A stretch of DNA of 64,000 nt from Streptomyces eurythermus (GCF_014649115.1 NZ_BMSK01000010.1:248001-312000); one strand, 5' to 3'. Positions 52,879-61,780 are shown, counted from the stretch's first letter. Notes: generated by a model not told the origin, from the letters alone. Made by a program: numbers and translations.

Positions 52879-54462
52879 TCACCAGCTGGTCTTGCGGTGC
52901 AGTGCCCACATCATCATGATCGTCGAGGGATCCAGGGCCTGTTCGCCGCCGGAGATGTCGACGCTGGCCGCCACGAACTGCCTGCCCTGCCACAGCGGGA
53001 GCAGCCGGGCGTCGTCGACCATGATCTGCTGGGCGGCCTCCATGTCCTTGACCGTCTGGGCGCGGTCGCTCTCGGCGCGCGCGTGGGGCAGCAGCCGGCC
53101 GGTGATCTCCTTGGCCGGGTAGGGCGTGTTGAGCGCGTTGTGCTCGCCGACGAACGGCGCGATGAAGTTGTCCGCGTCGGGGAAGTCCGGGAACCAGCCG
53201 CGTCCGAACACCGGGTACTCGCGCTTCTGGAAGCCGGCCACATAGCTCTTCCAGGGGCGGCTCTTGAGGGTGATGGCGAACAGGCCGGAGCCGTCCAGCT
53301 GCCGCTTGAGCTCCTGGAACATCAGGCCGGTCTCGGAGCCGTAGCGGTCGGTGGTGTACCAGAGGGTGAGCGGGACGCGCCGGGTGATGCCGGCGTCGGT
53401 GAGGATCTCGCGGGCCTTGGCGACGCTCGGTTCGCCGTAGTCGTCGAAGAAGCCGGTGGCGTGGCCGGTCAGGCCCTTGGGGACCATCGAGTACAGCGGG
53501 TCGACGGTGTCCTTGTAGACCTTGTGCGCGATCGCGCCCCGGTCCACGAGCTGGGCGACGGCCTTGCGGACGGCGGTCCGTCCGGCCCAGGGGTCGGCGG
53601 GGTTGAACACCAGGTAGCTGATGTCGGTGCCGGCGCCGTCGACCAGTTGCAGGTCCTCGTCGTCGTGTTCCTGGAGGGTCACGATGTCGTCGGCGGCCAG
53701 TCCTCGGTAGGTGACGTCCACGCGCTTGTCGCGCAGCGCCTCGACCATGCCGGCGGAGTCCTTGAAGTAGCGGATGGTCACCGCGTCGTTCTGCCGCTTG
53801 GCGAAGCCCTGGTAGTTGTCGTTGCGGACCAGGACGGCCCGCTCCCCCTCCTCGTAGGACCGGAGCTTGTACGGCCCCGAGCCGTGCACGTCGGTGCCCT
53901 CGCGCAGCGAGTCCGCCGGGTAGTCGTCCGGGTCGACCAGGGACATGGCGGGGGTGGCCAGCACGAAGGGGAAGGTGGCGTCGGGCTTGTCGAGGTGGAA
54001 GACGATGTCGCGGTCGCCGGAGGTCTCCACCCGGTCCAGGCTGCCGAGCAGTCCGGCGGGACCGCCGGGGGCGTTGATGGCGCGGATGCGGTCGATGGAG
54101 TGCTTGACGGCCTCGGCGGTGAGCGGGTCGCCGTCGGCGAACTTCAGGCCGGCGCGCAGCTGACAGCGGTAGGTGCGGCTCGTGGAGTCGGTGAAGGAGC
54201 AGGTCCGGGCGGCGTCGGGCTGGGGGGTGGTGGCGCCGTTCGGGTAGGCGAGGAGGGTCTGGAAGATGTTGCGGTACAGCTCCCAGGAGCCGTCCCAGGC
54301 TCCGGCGGGGTCCAGGGTGCTCGGGACGCTGGTGGTGCCCACGACGATCGGACCCTGGTCGTCGGGGTCGCCGTCGGACAGCAGGCCGCAGCCGGCGACC
54401 AGGGCCAGGGACGCGATCGCCGCGACTCTTCGCAGGAATCGGTACCGGTAGAACACGCGCAC
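52879..54462 (-). CDS. ABC transporter solute-binding lipoprotein (SBP_bac_5)
   Basis: A 527-residue peptide/nickel-type solute-binding protein. The N-terminus has Arg residues, a hydrophobic stretch and a lipobox LVAGC at about 21-25, so it is lipid-anchored outside the membrane. Family blocks: VPSTLDPAGAWDGSWELYRNIFQTLL, AGLKFADGDPLTAEAVKHSI and GSGPYKLRSYEEGE. No permease or ATPase gene is adjacent, so it is an orphan or serves a distant transporter. The ligand is unknown; peptides are usual. Confidence 0.92.
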   Translation of the reverse strand: MRVFYRYRFLRRVAAIASLALVAGCGLLSDGDPDDQGPIVVGTTSVPSTLDPAGAWDGSWELYRNIFQTLLAYPNGATTPQPDAARTCSFTDSTSRTYRCQLRAGLKFADGDPLTAEAVKHSIDRIRAINAPGGPAGLLGSLDRVETSGDRDIVFHLDKPDATFPFVLATPAMSLVDPDDYPADSLREGTDVHGSGPYKLRSYEEGERAVLVRNDNYQGFAKRQNDAVTIRYFKDSAGMVEALRDKRVDVTYRGLAADDIVTLQEHDDEDLQLVDGAGTDISYLVFNPADPWAGRTAVRKAVAQLVDRGAIAHKVYKDTVDPLYSMVPKGLTGHATGFFDDYGEPSVAKAREILTDAGITRRVPLTLWYTTDRYGSETGLMFQELKRQLDGSGLFAITLKSRPWKSYVAGFQKREYPVFGRGWFPDFPDADNFIAPFVGEHNALNTPYPAKEITGRLLPHARAESDRAQTVKDMEAAQQIMVDDARLLPLWQGRQFVAASVDISGGEQALDPSTIMMMWALHRKTSW

Positions 54463-54572
54463 GCTCCTCGATCCGCCATACCAAGGGTCGGCAGACCATA
54501 CCGCAGCGTTCGCGCCCTGAACCTCCCCTGGAACAGGGCCCGTTGATCGATCCGGTGATGACGACGTTGTCA

Positions 54573-54587
54573 GTCCGCCAGGCGGAC
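54573..54587. promoter_or_regulatory. Perfect 7+1+7 dyad upstream of lipoprotein gene
   Basis: GTCCGCC-A-GGCGGAC, about 110 nt upstream of the lipoprotein start. The short central spacer fits an operator better than a terminator. Confidence 0.35.
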
Positions 54588-54598
54588 ACCAGACGGTC

Positions 54599-54637
54599 TT
54601 CCGGGCGCCGTTCCGTCCGGAAACCGGGCGCCCGGAA
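54599..54637 (-). terminator. Nested stem-loop after SDR gene
   Basis: TTCCGGGCGCC and GGCGCCCGGAA form a perfect 11-bp outer stem; the 17-nt loop itself contains TTCCG-TC-CGGAA. It lies just after the SDR stop (54645) and before the lipoprotein promoter. Likely the terminator of the two-SDR operon. Confidence 0.65.
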
Positions 54638-54644
54638 GAGTCGG

Positions 54645-55406
54645 TCAGGAGACTCCCGCGTTGAGGAAGATGCCGCCGTCCACGACGAGCGTCTGGCCGG
54701 TGATCCAGTCGGACTGCGCGGAGGTGAGGAACGCGGCGGCGCCGCCGATGTCGGAGGGCACCCCCAGCCGGCCCAGCGGGTAGGCGGCCGCGGCCTCCTC
54801 CTCGCGGCCCTCGTACAGGGCCTGCGCGAACTTGGTCTTGACCACGGCCGGGGCGATCGCGTTGACCCGGACCCGCGGCGCGAACTCGTGCGCCAGCTGC
54901 TGGGTCAGGTTGATCATCGCGGCCTTGCTCACGCCGTACGCGCCGATGAACGGCGAGGCCGACAGGCCGGCGACCGAGGCGATGTTGACGATCGCGCCGC
55001 CGTTGTCCTTCTGCCAGGCGTGCCAGGTCTTCTGGGCGAAGCCGAGGGCGGAGATCACATTGGTCTCGAAGACCTTGCGGGCGACGTCGAGGTCGAGGTC
55101 CGCGATCGGGCCGAACACCGGGTTGGTGCCCGCGTTGTTGACGAGGAAGTCGACCCGGCCGAAGGCGGCCATGGTGCGCTCGACGACCTCGGTCTGGTGG
55201 CCGAGGTCGTGTGCCTTGCCGGCGACGCCGATGACCCGTTCGGTGCCGAGCCGCTCGACGGCCTCCTTCAGGGCGTCGTCGCCGCGGCCGGTGATGCAGA
55301 CGCGGTCCCCGCGGGCGACGAGCGCCTCGGCGACGCCGTAGCCGATGCCGCGGCTGGCGCCGGTGACGATCGCGACCCTGCCGGAGAGCTCCGGGAGTTC
55401 AGTCAT
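54645..55406 (-). CDS. SDR family oxidoreductase
   Basis: A 253-residue classical short-chain dehydrogenase. TGASRGIGYG binds NAD(P), NNAG lies at about 90-93, the Ser is in NIASVAGLSAS and the dyad is YGVSK. The C-terminal DWITGQTLVVDGG is the FabG-like end. It follows another SDR by 22 nt and is likely co-transcribed. It may reduce 3-oxoacyl chains or another carbonyl; specificity is not readable. Confidence 0.92.
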   Translation of the reverse strand: MTELPELSGRVAIVTGASRGIGYGVAEALVARGDRVCITGRGDDALKEAVERLGTERVIGVAGKAHDLGHQTEVVERTMAAFGRVDFLVNNAGTNPVFGPIADLDLDVARKVFETNVISALGFAQKTWHAWQKDNGGAIVNIASVAGLSASPFIGAYGVSKAAMINLTQQLAHEFAPRVRVNAIAPAVVKTKFAQALYEGREEEAAAAYPLGRLGVPSDIGGAAAFLTSAQSDWITGQTLVVDGGIFLNAGVS

Positions 55407-55428
55407 GTCCGTGCTACCCCTGAATCCC

Positions 55429-56190
55429 TTAGTTGAGCGGTCCGCCGGCGACGTACAGCACCTGGCCGGAGACGAAGCCGGCCGCCTCGCCGGTGAAGAA
55501 GGCGATGGCGTTGGCGATGTCCTCGGGCTCGCCGACGCGCTGCACGGGGATCTGGGTGGCGGCGGCCTTCTTGAAGTCCTCGAAGTCCATCTTGACGCGC
55601 TCGGCGGTGGCCTTGGTCATCTCGGTGGCGATGAAGCCGGGGGCGACGGCGTTGGCGGTGATGCCGAACTTGCCCAGCTCGATGGCGAGGGTCTTGGTGA
55701 AGCCCTGGAGGCCGGCCTTGGCGGCCGAGTAGTTGACCTGGCCGCGGTTGCCGAGCGCCGAGGAGGAGGAGAGGTTGACGATCCGGCCCCAGCCGGCCTC
55801 GACCATGTGCTGCTGCACGGCCTTGGTCATCAGGAACGAGCCGCGCAGATGCACGTTCATGACCGTGTCCCAGTCGGACACGCTCATCTTGAACAGCAGG
55901 TTGTCGCGCAGCACGCCCGCGTTGTTGACCAGGATCGTGGGGGCGCCCAGTTCCTCGGCGACGCGGGCGACGGCCGCCTGGACCTGCGCCTCGTCGGAGA
56001 CGTCCGCGCCGACCGCGACGGCCTTGCCGCCGGCCGCGGTGATCTTCTCGACGGTGTCCTTGCAGGCGGCCTCGTCGAGGTCGATCACGGCGACCGCGCG
56101 GCCCTCGGCGGCCAGCCGTACGGCGGTGGCGGCGCCGATGCCGCGTGCCGCGCCGGTGACTACCGCGACCCGCTGTTCATTGGTGGACAT
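55429..56190 (-). CDS. fabG: 3-oxoacyl-ACP reductase, FabG-like
   Basis: A 253-residue SDR with strong FabG character. TGAARGIGAA, the NNAGV segment followed by RDNLLFKMSVSDWDTVMNVHLRG, NLSSSSALGNRGQVNYSAAKAG (Ser, Tyr, Lys of the active site) and NAVAPGFIATEMT are the expected blocks. The family reduces 3-ketoacyl-ACP in fatty-acid synthesis. Streptomyces carry many FabG paralogues, so the symbol names the family. First of a two-gene operon. Confidence 0.9.
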   Translation of the reverse strand: MSTNEQRVAVVTGAARGIGAATAVRLAAEGRAVAVIDLDEAACKDTVEKITAAGGKAVAVGADVSDEAQVQAAVARVAEELGAPTILVNNAGVLRDNLLFKMSVSDWDTVMNVHLRGSFLMTKAVQQHMVEAGWGRIVNLSSSSALGNRGQVNYSAAKAGLQGFTKTLAIELGKFGITANAVAPGFIATEMTKATAERVKMDFEDFKKAAATQIPVQRVGEPEDIANAIAFFTGEAAGFVSGQVLYVAGGPLN

Positions 56191-56337
56191 GCTGTTTCTC
56201 CTCGCCCTTGAGAGAACCTGTCGGACCCTCGGAGAGGGCCCTCCGGTGCGGTGAGCGACCGCTTAGTACCTTCTCCACCCGTGACGCTAGAAGCCCTGGC
56301 ACGCGGTGTCAACGGCAACATCGGCCGGTGTGATCGA

Positions 56338-56787
56338 TTACCTCACCAGGAGGTTCAGCAGGCGCTCCGTCTCGGCGGCCGGGTCGGCGGTCAGTCCGGT
56401 GTGCACGGGGCCGGGCTGGACGATGGCGGAGCGGGGTGCGACCAGCCAGCGGTAGCGGCGCCCGGCGTCGTCACCGGCCGCCTGTCCGGCCTGTTCACCG
56501 CCCGCGCAGGTGCGCTCGATCGCGGCGAGCGCGGCGCGCACCCCGGCCACGTCGGCGGCCGGGTCCAGGGCGAGCAGCCGGGCCTCGTCCAGGTGGGTGC
56601 GGGCGCCGAGGTAGCCCCGCGCGCGGCAGTAGACGACCACGCCGGCGTTGACGCACTCCCCGCGCTCCACCCGGGGCACGACCCGCAGCAGCGCGTACTC
56701 GAACACGTCCCGGTCGCCGCCCTGGCCCGCCCGGGTGATGTGCCGTTCGGTGACATGGCCGGCCATGTGGATGTGACGCTCGCTCAC
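56338..56787 (-). CDS. DUF3037 family protein, partner of HipA-like kinase
   Basis: A 149-residue protein with the DUF3037 core DVFEYALLRVVPRVERGECVNAGVVVYC, then RARGYLGARTHLDEARLLAL. Function unknown. The GTG at 56787 overlaps the stop of the HipA-like gene by GTGA. A His-rich start (SERHIHMAGHVTERHI) precedes the core, and an internal start near residue 8 or 28 is possible. The fixed pairing of HipA-like and DUF3037 genes suggests the two proteins work together. Confidence 0.85.
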   Translation of the reverse strand: MSERHIHMAGHVTERHITRAGQGGDRDVFEYALLRVVPRVERGECVNAGVVVYCRARGYLGARTHLDEARLLALDPAADVAGVRAALAAIERTCAGGEQAGQAAGDDAGRRYRWLVAPRSAIVQPGPVHTGLTADPAAETERLLNLLVR

Positions 56788-57572
56788 TTGCCCTCCTCCG
56801 ATCCGGTGCCGAGGCCGGTGATCCGCTCGGCGATGACGGCCGCGCGCGCGAGCAGCGGCCGCGCGTAGGCCCGGCGCAGGTCGTCCGGGGTGTCGAAGCC
56901 CGGCTCGCCCTCGAGCCAGACGTCCGGGATCTCGGCGGTGACCTCGGCGAGCAGGTCCTCGGTGACCCGGGGGGCGAGGTCGGCCGCGGCGGCGCGCACG
57001 TCCGGGGCGAAGCGGGCGAGGGCGTGGTCCGAGGCGTCGTACGGGCGGGCCGCCGAGGTCTCGGCGCCGGGCCAGTTGTGGTGCCAGATCATCGTGGCGC
57101 CGTGGTCGATGAGCCACACCTCCCCTTGGCTCACGAGCAGGTTGGGGTTGCGCCAGGACCGGTCGACGTTGTTGATCAGCGCGTCGAACCACACGATCCG
57201 GCCGGCCTCCTCCGGGCTCACTGGAAAGGCGAGCGGGTCGTAGCCGAGGGCACCGGACAGGAAGTCCATGCCGAGGTTGGTGCCGCCGCTGCCGCGCAGC
57301 AGGTCCTGCACCTGCTGTTCGGGCTCGCCGAGCCCGAGGACGGGGTCCAGTTCCAGGGTGACCAGCCCGGGCACCCGCAACCCGAGCCGCCGGCCGAGTT
57401 CACCGCACACCACCTCGGCGACCAGGGTCTTGCGGCCCTGTCCCGCGCCGGTGAATTTCATGACGTAGGTGCGGAGGTCGTCGGCTTCTACCAGTCCCGG
57501 CAGCGACCCGCCTTCACGCAAAGGTGTGATGTAGCGGGTCGCGGTGACCTGTTTCAACATTTCCCCGGCCAT
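56784..57572 (-). CDS. HipA-like kinase domain protein
   Basis: A 262-residue protein with a PI3/4-kinase-like HipA fold. The N-terminal TRYITPLREGGSLPGLVEADD and TYVMKFTGAGQG hold the ATP-binding Lys. The catalytic and metal motifs read NVDRSWRNPNLL (HxD-type loop with Asp and Asn) and WLIDHGATM (DFG-like Asp). HipA kinases phosphorylate GltX in persistence; this one lacks the N-terminal HipA lobe and has no HipB-like DNA-binding partner nearby, so the target is unknown. Confidence 0.88.
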   Translation of the reverse strand: MAGEMLKQVTATRYITPLREGGSLPGLVEADDLRTYVMKFTGAGQGRKTLVAEVVCGELGRRLGLRVPGLVTLELDPVLGLGEPEQQVQDLLRGSGGTNLGMDFLSGALGYDPLAFPVSPEEAGRIVWFDALINNVDRSWRNPNLLVSQGEVWLIDHGATMIWHHNWPGAETSAARPYDASDHALARFAPDVRAAAADLAPRVTEDLLAEVTAEIPDVWLEGEPGFDTPDDLRRAYARPLLARAAVIAERITGLGTGSEEGK

Positions 57573-58151
57573 CCATCTTTCGAGCCTTGTGATCCACGGT
57601 GGATTCCGGAGGGGCGCGACATCAGGAAGCGCCCGTCAGCGGTGCCGGGGAGAATCCGGGGAGTTTCGGCCGGCATGCCGTTCTCCCTGCTCCCCGAGCA
57701 GTCCGTCGACGGCGGTAAGCCCCTTGCTTCCGGCCTCCGGCACGAAGTGAGCATAGTAACCCTCGGATCTCGGCTCCCTCCGGGAGGGCGAAGCACGGCC
57801 TTCCCTTGACGTTGTCGTCTGCGGGTGCCTCCGGAATCGGGGAAAACCGGGGCGGGATTCCGGCACGGATCCGGGCCGGGTGACCGGAACTCCGCGCGGC
57901 CGCCCCGCTGCCGGCAGGCGCTCCGCGGCGGCGAGTTCGACGCAGAGGGCCGGCCCCAGGGAGTGCGGCTCGGCGGTGTCCGGATTCGAACTCCCATCGA
58001 AAGGATATGGAAGCGGGGCGACGCTTCTCGGAGAACGAGACGGTCTGGGCGCGGGGGCTCTCGCGCACCCGCTCCGCCTTCTGAACGGCCGCGGCCGTGC
58101 GTCCGTACCCCAGGGCGGACCATGAGCAGCTCCGCCGAAGGGAAATGTCAT
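57573..58151. other. 579-bp intergenic region, no gene seen
   Basis: The divergent gap between the HipA-like and Rieske genes. Minus-strand frames cross it but have random composition and no ribosome sites. A TTGACG at 57806-57811 could be a plus-strand -35 without a good -10. A T-arm-like GTTCGAATCC at 57991-57982 is not part of a tRNA. It is probably long promoter or leader sequence. Confidence 0.5.
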
Positions 58152-58616
58152 ATGAGCAGCGCCTCGTCCCACCCCAGCGCCGGTCCGGACCGTCGTACGG
58201 TCGTGGCGGCGGTCGGAGCCGCCGGGCTCGCCGCCGCGCTGACCGCCTGCGGCTCGGGCGACGACTCCTCCGACGCCGGGTCGGCCGACGCCGGTGCCAC
58301 CGCCACCGGGGCCGCGTCGGACGGCGGTGGCACCGCGCTCGCCAAGGCCGCCGACATCCCCGAGGGCGGCGGCAAGATCTTCAAGGACCACGGTGTGGTG
58401 GTCACCCAGCCGATGGCGGGCACCTACAAGGCGTTCTCCGCCGAGTGCACCCACCAGGGCTGCGTGGTCGGGAGCATCGCAGGCGGCATGATCGTGTGCC
58501 CGTGTCACGGCAGCGAGTTCTCCGTGGCGGACGGCAGCGTGAAGAAGGGACCGGCGACGAAGGGGCTGGCCCCGGCGCGGATCACCGTCTCGGGCGACGA
58601 CATCAGGCTGGCCTGA
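58152..58616 (+). CDS. Rieske [2Fe-2S] lipoprotein, Tat-exported
   Basis: A 154-residue exported iron-sulfur protein. The N-terminus has a twin-Arg motif (DRRTVVAA), a hydrophobic stretch and a lipobox LTAC at about 31-34. The Rieske ligands are CTHQGC and CPCHGSEF, two Cys and two His, with a second Cys in each loop for the structural disulfide. Such small Streptomyces Rieske proteins act as extracytoplasmic electron carriers. The start at 58152 follows AAGGGAA; ATG at 58122 is an alternative with a weaker site. Confidence 0.93.
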   Translation: MSSASSHPSAGPDRRTVVAAVGAAGLAAALTACGSGDDSSDAGSADAGATATGAASDGGGTALAKAADIPEGGGKIFKDHGVVVTQPMAGTYKAFSAECTHQGCVVGSIAGGMIVCPCHGSEFSVADGSVKKGPATKGLAPARITVSGDDIRLA

Positions 58617-58627
58617 ACCGGCCCGGC

Positions 58628-59272
58628 TCAGCGCTGTTCCCTCGGCCCGCCGAGACAGCCCAGTATCTCGTCGGTGGTCGTGACCGTGGCGACCAGCGCC
58701 AGCGTGTGGCGGAGCACCGCGGCCGTGTAGTCGGCGGGCACGCCCGCGATGGCGTCGGCCGGGACCACGGCGGTGTAGCCGAGGTTGACGGCGTCGAACA
58801 CCGCGTTGGGGACGGCCACGTTGGCCGACACCCCGGTGACGATCAGCACCCGGCAGCCGAGGTTGCGCAGCAGGGCGTCGGCCTCCGTGCCGTGCAGCGG
58901 GGACAGCCCGTGCAGCCGCCGCAGGACGAAGTCCTCCTCGGCGACCTCGATCGGCGGCGCGACCCGGACCGCCGCGGTGCCGGTCAGCTGCCGCACGGCA
59001 AGCCGCTCGGCGGCCCGGAACAACCGGGCGTTACGGCCGGCGCCCCGGCCGTCGGGGCGGCGCTCGGCGATCGCGTGGATCACCTGTACACCGCTTCGGT
59101 GGGCGGCGGCGACCAGCCTGGCCACATTGCGCAGGGCGCCCGAGGAGCGTGCCGCGCGGACCAGTTCGGGCAGGGCGCCGGCCGGGCCGACGACCCCCTG
59201 CTGGCACTCCACGGTGAGCAGGACGGTACCGGCGGGCTCGAGGAGTTCGCCGAGCTGCTCGTACGACGGCAT
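58628..59272 (-). CDS. Isochorismatase-fold protein lacking catalytic Cys
   Basis: A 214-residue cysteine-hydrolase fold. The N-terminal LLTVECQQGVVG replaces the usual DxQ Asp by Glu. The motif normally TGVxxxxCV reads TGVSANVAVPNAVFDAVNLGY, so the nucleophile Cys is Ala (codon at about 58817). The fold-defining strands and the EDFVLRR Arg segment remain. Hydrolase activity is unlikely; it may bind a ligand or use another chemistry. It is convergent with the Rieske gene. Confidence 0.85.
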   Translation of the reverse strand: MPSYEQLGELLEPAGTVLLTVECQQGVVGPAGALPELVRAARSSGALRNVARLVAAAHRSGVQVIHAIAERRPDGRGAGRNARLFRAAERLAVRQLTGTAAVRVAPPIEVAEEDFVLRRLHGLSPLHGTEADALLRNLGCRVLIVTGVSANVAVPNAVFDAVNLGYTAVVPADAIAGVPADYTAAVLRHTLALVATVTTTDEILGCLGGPREQR

Positions 59273-59378
59273 GACGCGCCCCCTTGAAGACGACCAGTTC
59301 TCTTTTCTGACGTCATGTCAGAGGATCGGCGGGAGCACGATAAGTCTCCGACCCGACAGGGAGAAGAGAGGGGGCCGC

Positions 59379-59849
59379 ATGTCCGACACCCGTCAGCGCC
59401 GGGGCCGCAGGATCATGATGTCGCCGGCCGAGCTGGACGAGTTCCTCGCCACCCAGCGCACCTGCCGGATCGCGACCGTCTCGGCCGACGGCACACCGCA
59501 TGTCAGCGCGCTGTGGTTCGCCTGGGACGGCACGTCGCTGTGGCTGTACTCCGTGGTGCGCAGCCGGCGCTGGGCGCAGTTGCGCCGCGATCCCCGGGTG
59601 GCTGTCGTGGTCGACTCCGGGGAGGAGTACGGCGAGTTGCGCGGGGCGGAGCTGTCCGGCCGGGTGGAGTTCGTGGGCGAGGTACCGCGCCGGGGTGAGC
59701 TGTGCGCCGAACTCGACACGGCCGAGACGCTGTTCGCGCGCAAGAACTTCGGCCTGGAGGAGATGCCGCACGACGGCCGGCACGCGTGGGCCCGGCTGAC
59801 CCCGGAGAAGATCGTGTCCTGGGACTTCCGGAAGCTGGGCGGAGTGTAG
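59379..59849 (+). CDS. Split-barrel flavin/F420-dependent oxidoreductase (PPOX class)
   Basis: A 156-residue split-barrel protein. ELDEFLATQRTCRIATVSADGTPHVSALWFAWDG is the pyridoxamine-oxidase-like opening, with the flavin-phosphate region in SRRWAQLRRDPRVAVVVD, and the late PEKIVSWDFRKLGG strand. In actinobacteria such PPOX proteins often use F420 or FMN to reduce small molecules. GAGAGGGG lies about five nt before the ATG. It is convergent with the LysR gene. Confidence 0.9.
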   Translation: MSDTRQRRGRRIMMSPAELDEFLATQRTCRIATVSADGTPHVSALWFAWDGTSLWLYSVVRSRRWAQLRRDPRVAVVVDSGEEYGELRGAELSGRVEFVGEVPRRGELCAELDTAETLFARKNFGLEEMPHDGRHAWARLTPEKIVSWDFRKLGGV

Positions 59850-59852
59850 GGC

Positions 59853-60755
59853 TCAGCCGAGCCGCCGAGCCGCCGTCCGCAGGGCCTCCACAGCCGCGCG
59901 GATGGAGGGCCGGCGGTCGGCGTCCGCCCGCCAGATCACGTACACATGGCGGCGCACCCGCTGTTTGAGCGGCACGAGGACCACACCGTCGGGCACCGGG
60001 TGCCGGCCCAGCAGCGGTGCGATGCACACGCCCAACCCTGCGGCGACCAGCCCGAGCTGGGTGTGGGTCTCACCGGCGCGATGGCCGACGATCGGCTCGA
60101 CGCCCTTGGACCGCAGGGTGAACAGCAGCCACTCGTGGCAGAACTCGCCCTCGCCCCAGGTGATCCACTCGTCCTCGGCGAACTCGGTCAGATCCACCTC
60201 CGCCCGGTCCGCGAGCCGGTGCCCGACGGGCATGGCGACATCGGCGGGGTCGTCCAGCAGGGGCGCCTTGACCAGGCCGTCGGGTACGGGCATCGGCTTG
60301 TTGTACCAGTCCAGCACCACCGCCAGGTCGAGATCGCCGCGGACGACCCCGGCGATCCCCTGTTCCGGTTCCAGCTCGCTGGAGCGCACCCGCAGCCCCG
60401 GGTGCTCGGTGCGCAGCGCGCCCAGCGCGGCGGGGAACAGGCCCCGGGCCGCGGTCGGGAACGCCGACAGCCGCAGTTCGCCGACGACCTGGCCGCGGTG
60501 CGCCTCCAGGTCGGACTCGGCCAGCTCGACCTGGGACAGGATGCGCGCCGCGTGCTCCGACAGCAGCCGCCCGGCGTCGGTGAGCCGCACGCCCCGGCCG
60601 TTCTTGGCGAGGAGCCGCTGGCCGACCTCCCGCTCCAGCTTGCCCAGCTGCTGGGAGACCGCGGACGTGGTCACGTGCAGCGCGTCGGCGGCGGCACTGA
60701 CCGAGCCGTGCCGGGCCAGTGCGTCCAGGGTGCGCAGGCGCTCAAGGTTCAACAT
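59853..60755 (-). CDS. LysR family transcriptional regulator
   Basis: A 300-residue LTTR. The HTH MLNLERLRTLDALARHGSVSAAADALHVTTSAVSQQLGKLE occupies residues 1-41 region; the ligand-binding domain starts at about 90 with GELRLSAFPTAARGLFP and ends VYVIWRADADRR. LysR proteins need a small ligand to activate or repress divergent genes. It faces an EamA transporter at 60830 across 74 bp, its probable target. Confidence 0.93.
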   Translation of the reverse strand: MLNLERLRTLDALARHGSVSAAADALHVTTSAVSQQLGKLEREVGQRLLAKNGRGVRLTDAGRLLSEHAARILSQVELAESDLEAHRGQVVGELRLSAFPTAARGLFPAALGALRTEHPGLRVRSSELEPEQGIAGVVRGDLDLAVVLDWYNKPMPVPDGLVKAPLLDDPADVAMPVGHRLADRAEVDLTEFAEDEWITWGEGEFCHEWLLFTLRSKGVEPIVGHRAGETHTQLGLVAAGLGVCIAPLLGRHPVPDGVVLVPLKQRVRRHVYVIWRADADRRPSIRAAVEALRTAARRLG

Positions 60756-60829
60756 GTAAGTGATCCTAAGAGGTACCAGGTGGGAAATCTCGATTGTGCT
60801 ACGAGGTTGCCTCCAGCATCGTGGTGGCC

Positions 60830-61780
60830 ATGAGCACGATCAGCGCCCGCACTCGCAGCCGTACCCCCTCCCCCGCCGCCCCCGGCCCCGCCAGGAGCCG
60901 CGCCCGCCTGGACTGGCGGCTGCGCTTCGGCCTCCTGTCCCTGATCTGGGGCTTCAGCTTCCTGCTGATCAAGGTGGGCACCGAGGGGTACGCGCCGTTC
61001 CAGGTCACCCTCGGGCGGCTGGTGTTCGGCACGGCGGTGCTGGCGGCGACGATGGCCGTGAAGCGGGAGCGGCTGCCGCGCGGAACCCGGCTGTGGGGGC
61101 ACATGGCAGTCGCCGCGTTCCTGCTGAACGCCCTGCCGTTCTCCCTCTTCGCCTACGCCGAGCTGACGATCCCGTCCACCCTGGCCGGCATCTGCAACGC
61201 CACGTCCCCGCTGTGGGGCATGGCCCTGTCCCTGGTCGCGCTGTCCGAGGACCGGCCGACCCGGGTGCGCGTGGCCGGGCTCGGGCTGGGCTTCCTGGGC
61301 GTGCTGACCGTGCTCGGCGTCTGGCAGGGCTTCCACGGGCTGGACGCCACGGGCACGGCGATGGCGCTCCTGGCCTCGCTGAGCTATCCGGTGGGCTGGA
61401 TCTACGTCCGGCGGACGCTGGCCGGTACGGGCAACTCCCATCTGTCCATGACCGGCGGGCAGTTGCTGCTCGCCACGGTCCAGCTCGCCGTGGTGACGCC
61501 CCTGTTCGCCGGCGTGCCCGGGCACTTCCCGCTCGTACCGCTGCTGGCCGTCGCCGCGCTGGGCGCGCTGGGCACGGGGCTGGCGGTGCTGATCCAGTAC
61601 GGGCTGGTGGCCGAGGTCGGGCCGACCACCGCCCAGATGGTCACGTACTTCATCCCGGTCATCGCGACGGCGGCGGGGGTGGCGATCCTCGGGGAGTCGC
61701 TGCGGTGGACGACGCCGGTGGGGGCGGTGATCGTGCTGGCGGGCGCGGCGCTGACCCAGGTGCGGGGGAAGGGCGCGTAG
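60830..61780 (+). CDS. EamA/DMT family transporter
   Basis: A 316-residue membrane protein with ten hydrophobic helices in two EamA halves: LLSLIWGFSFLLIKVGTEGYAPF at the start and a late MVTYFIPVIATAAGVAILGE, both typical. It is probably an exporter of amino acids or metabolites. A basic Ser/Pro-rich cytosolic start precedes TM1. ATG at 60830 is used; an in-frame TTG/GTG further up lies inside the promoter. Divergent LysR gene likely controls it. Confidence 0.92.
   Translation: MSTISARTRSRTPSPAAPGPARSRARLDWRLRFGLLSLIWGFSFLLIKVGTEGYAPFQVTLGRLVFGTAVLAATMAVKRERLPRGTRLWGHMAVAAFLLNALPFSLFAYAELTIPSTLAGICNATSPLWGMALSLVALSEDRPTRVRVAGLGLGFLGVLTVLGVWQGFHGLDATGTAMALLASLSYPVGWIYVRRTLAGTGNSHLSMTGGQLLLATVQLAVVTPLFAGVPGHFPLVPLLAVAALGALGTGLAVLIQYGLVAEVGPTTAQMVTYFIPVIATAAGVAILGESLRWTTPVGAVIVLAGAALTQVRGKGA

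Noticed and set aside
57982..57991. tRNA T-arm-like GTTCGAATCC on the minus strand
   Set aside because: The flanking five bases do not pair (GGGAG versus CGGAC), and no acceptor stem or anticodon arm can be built around it.
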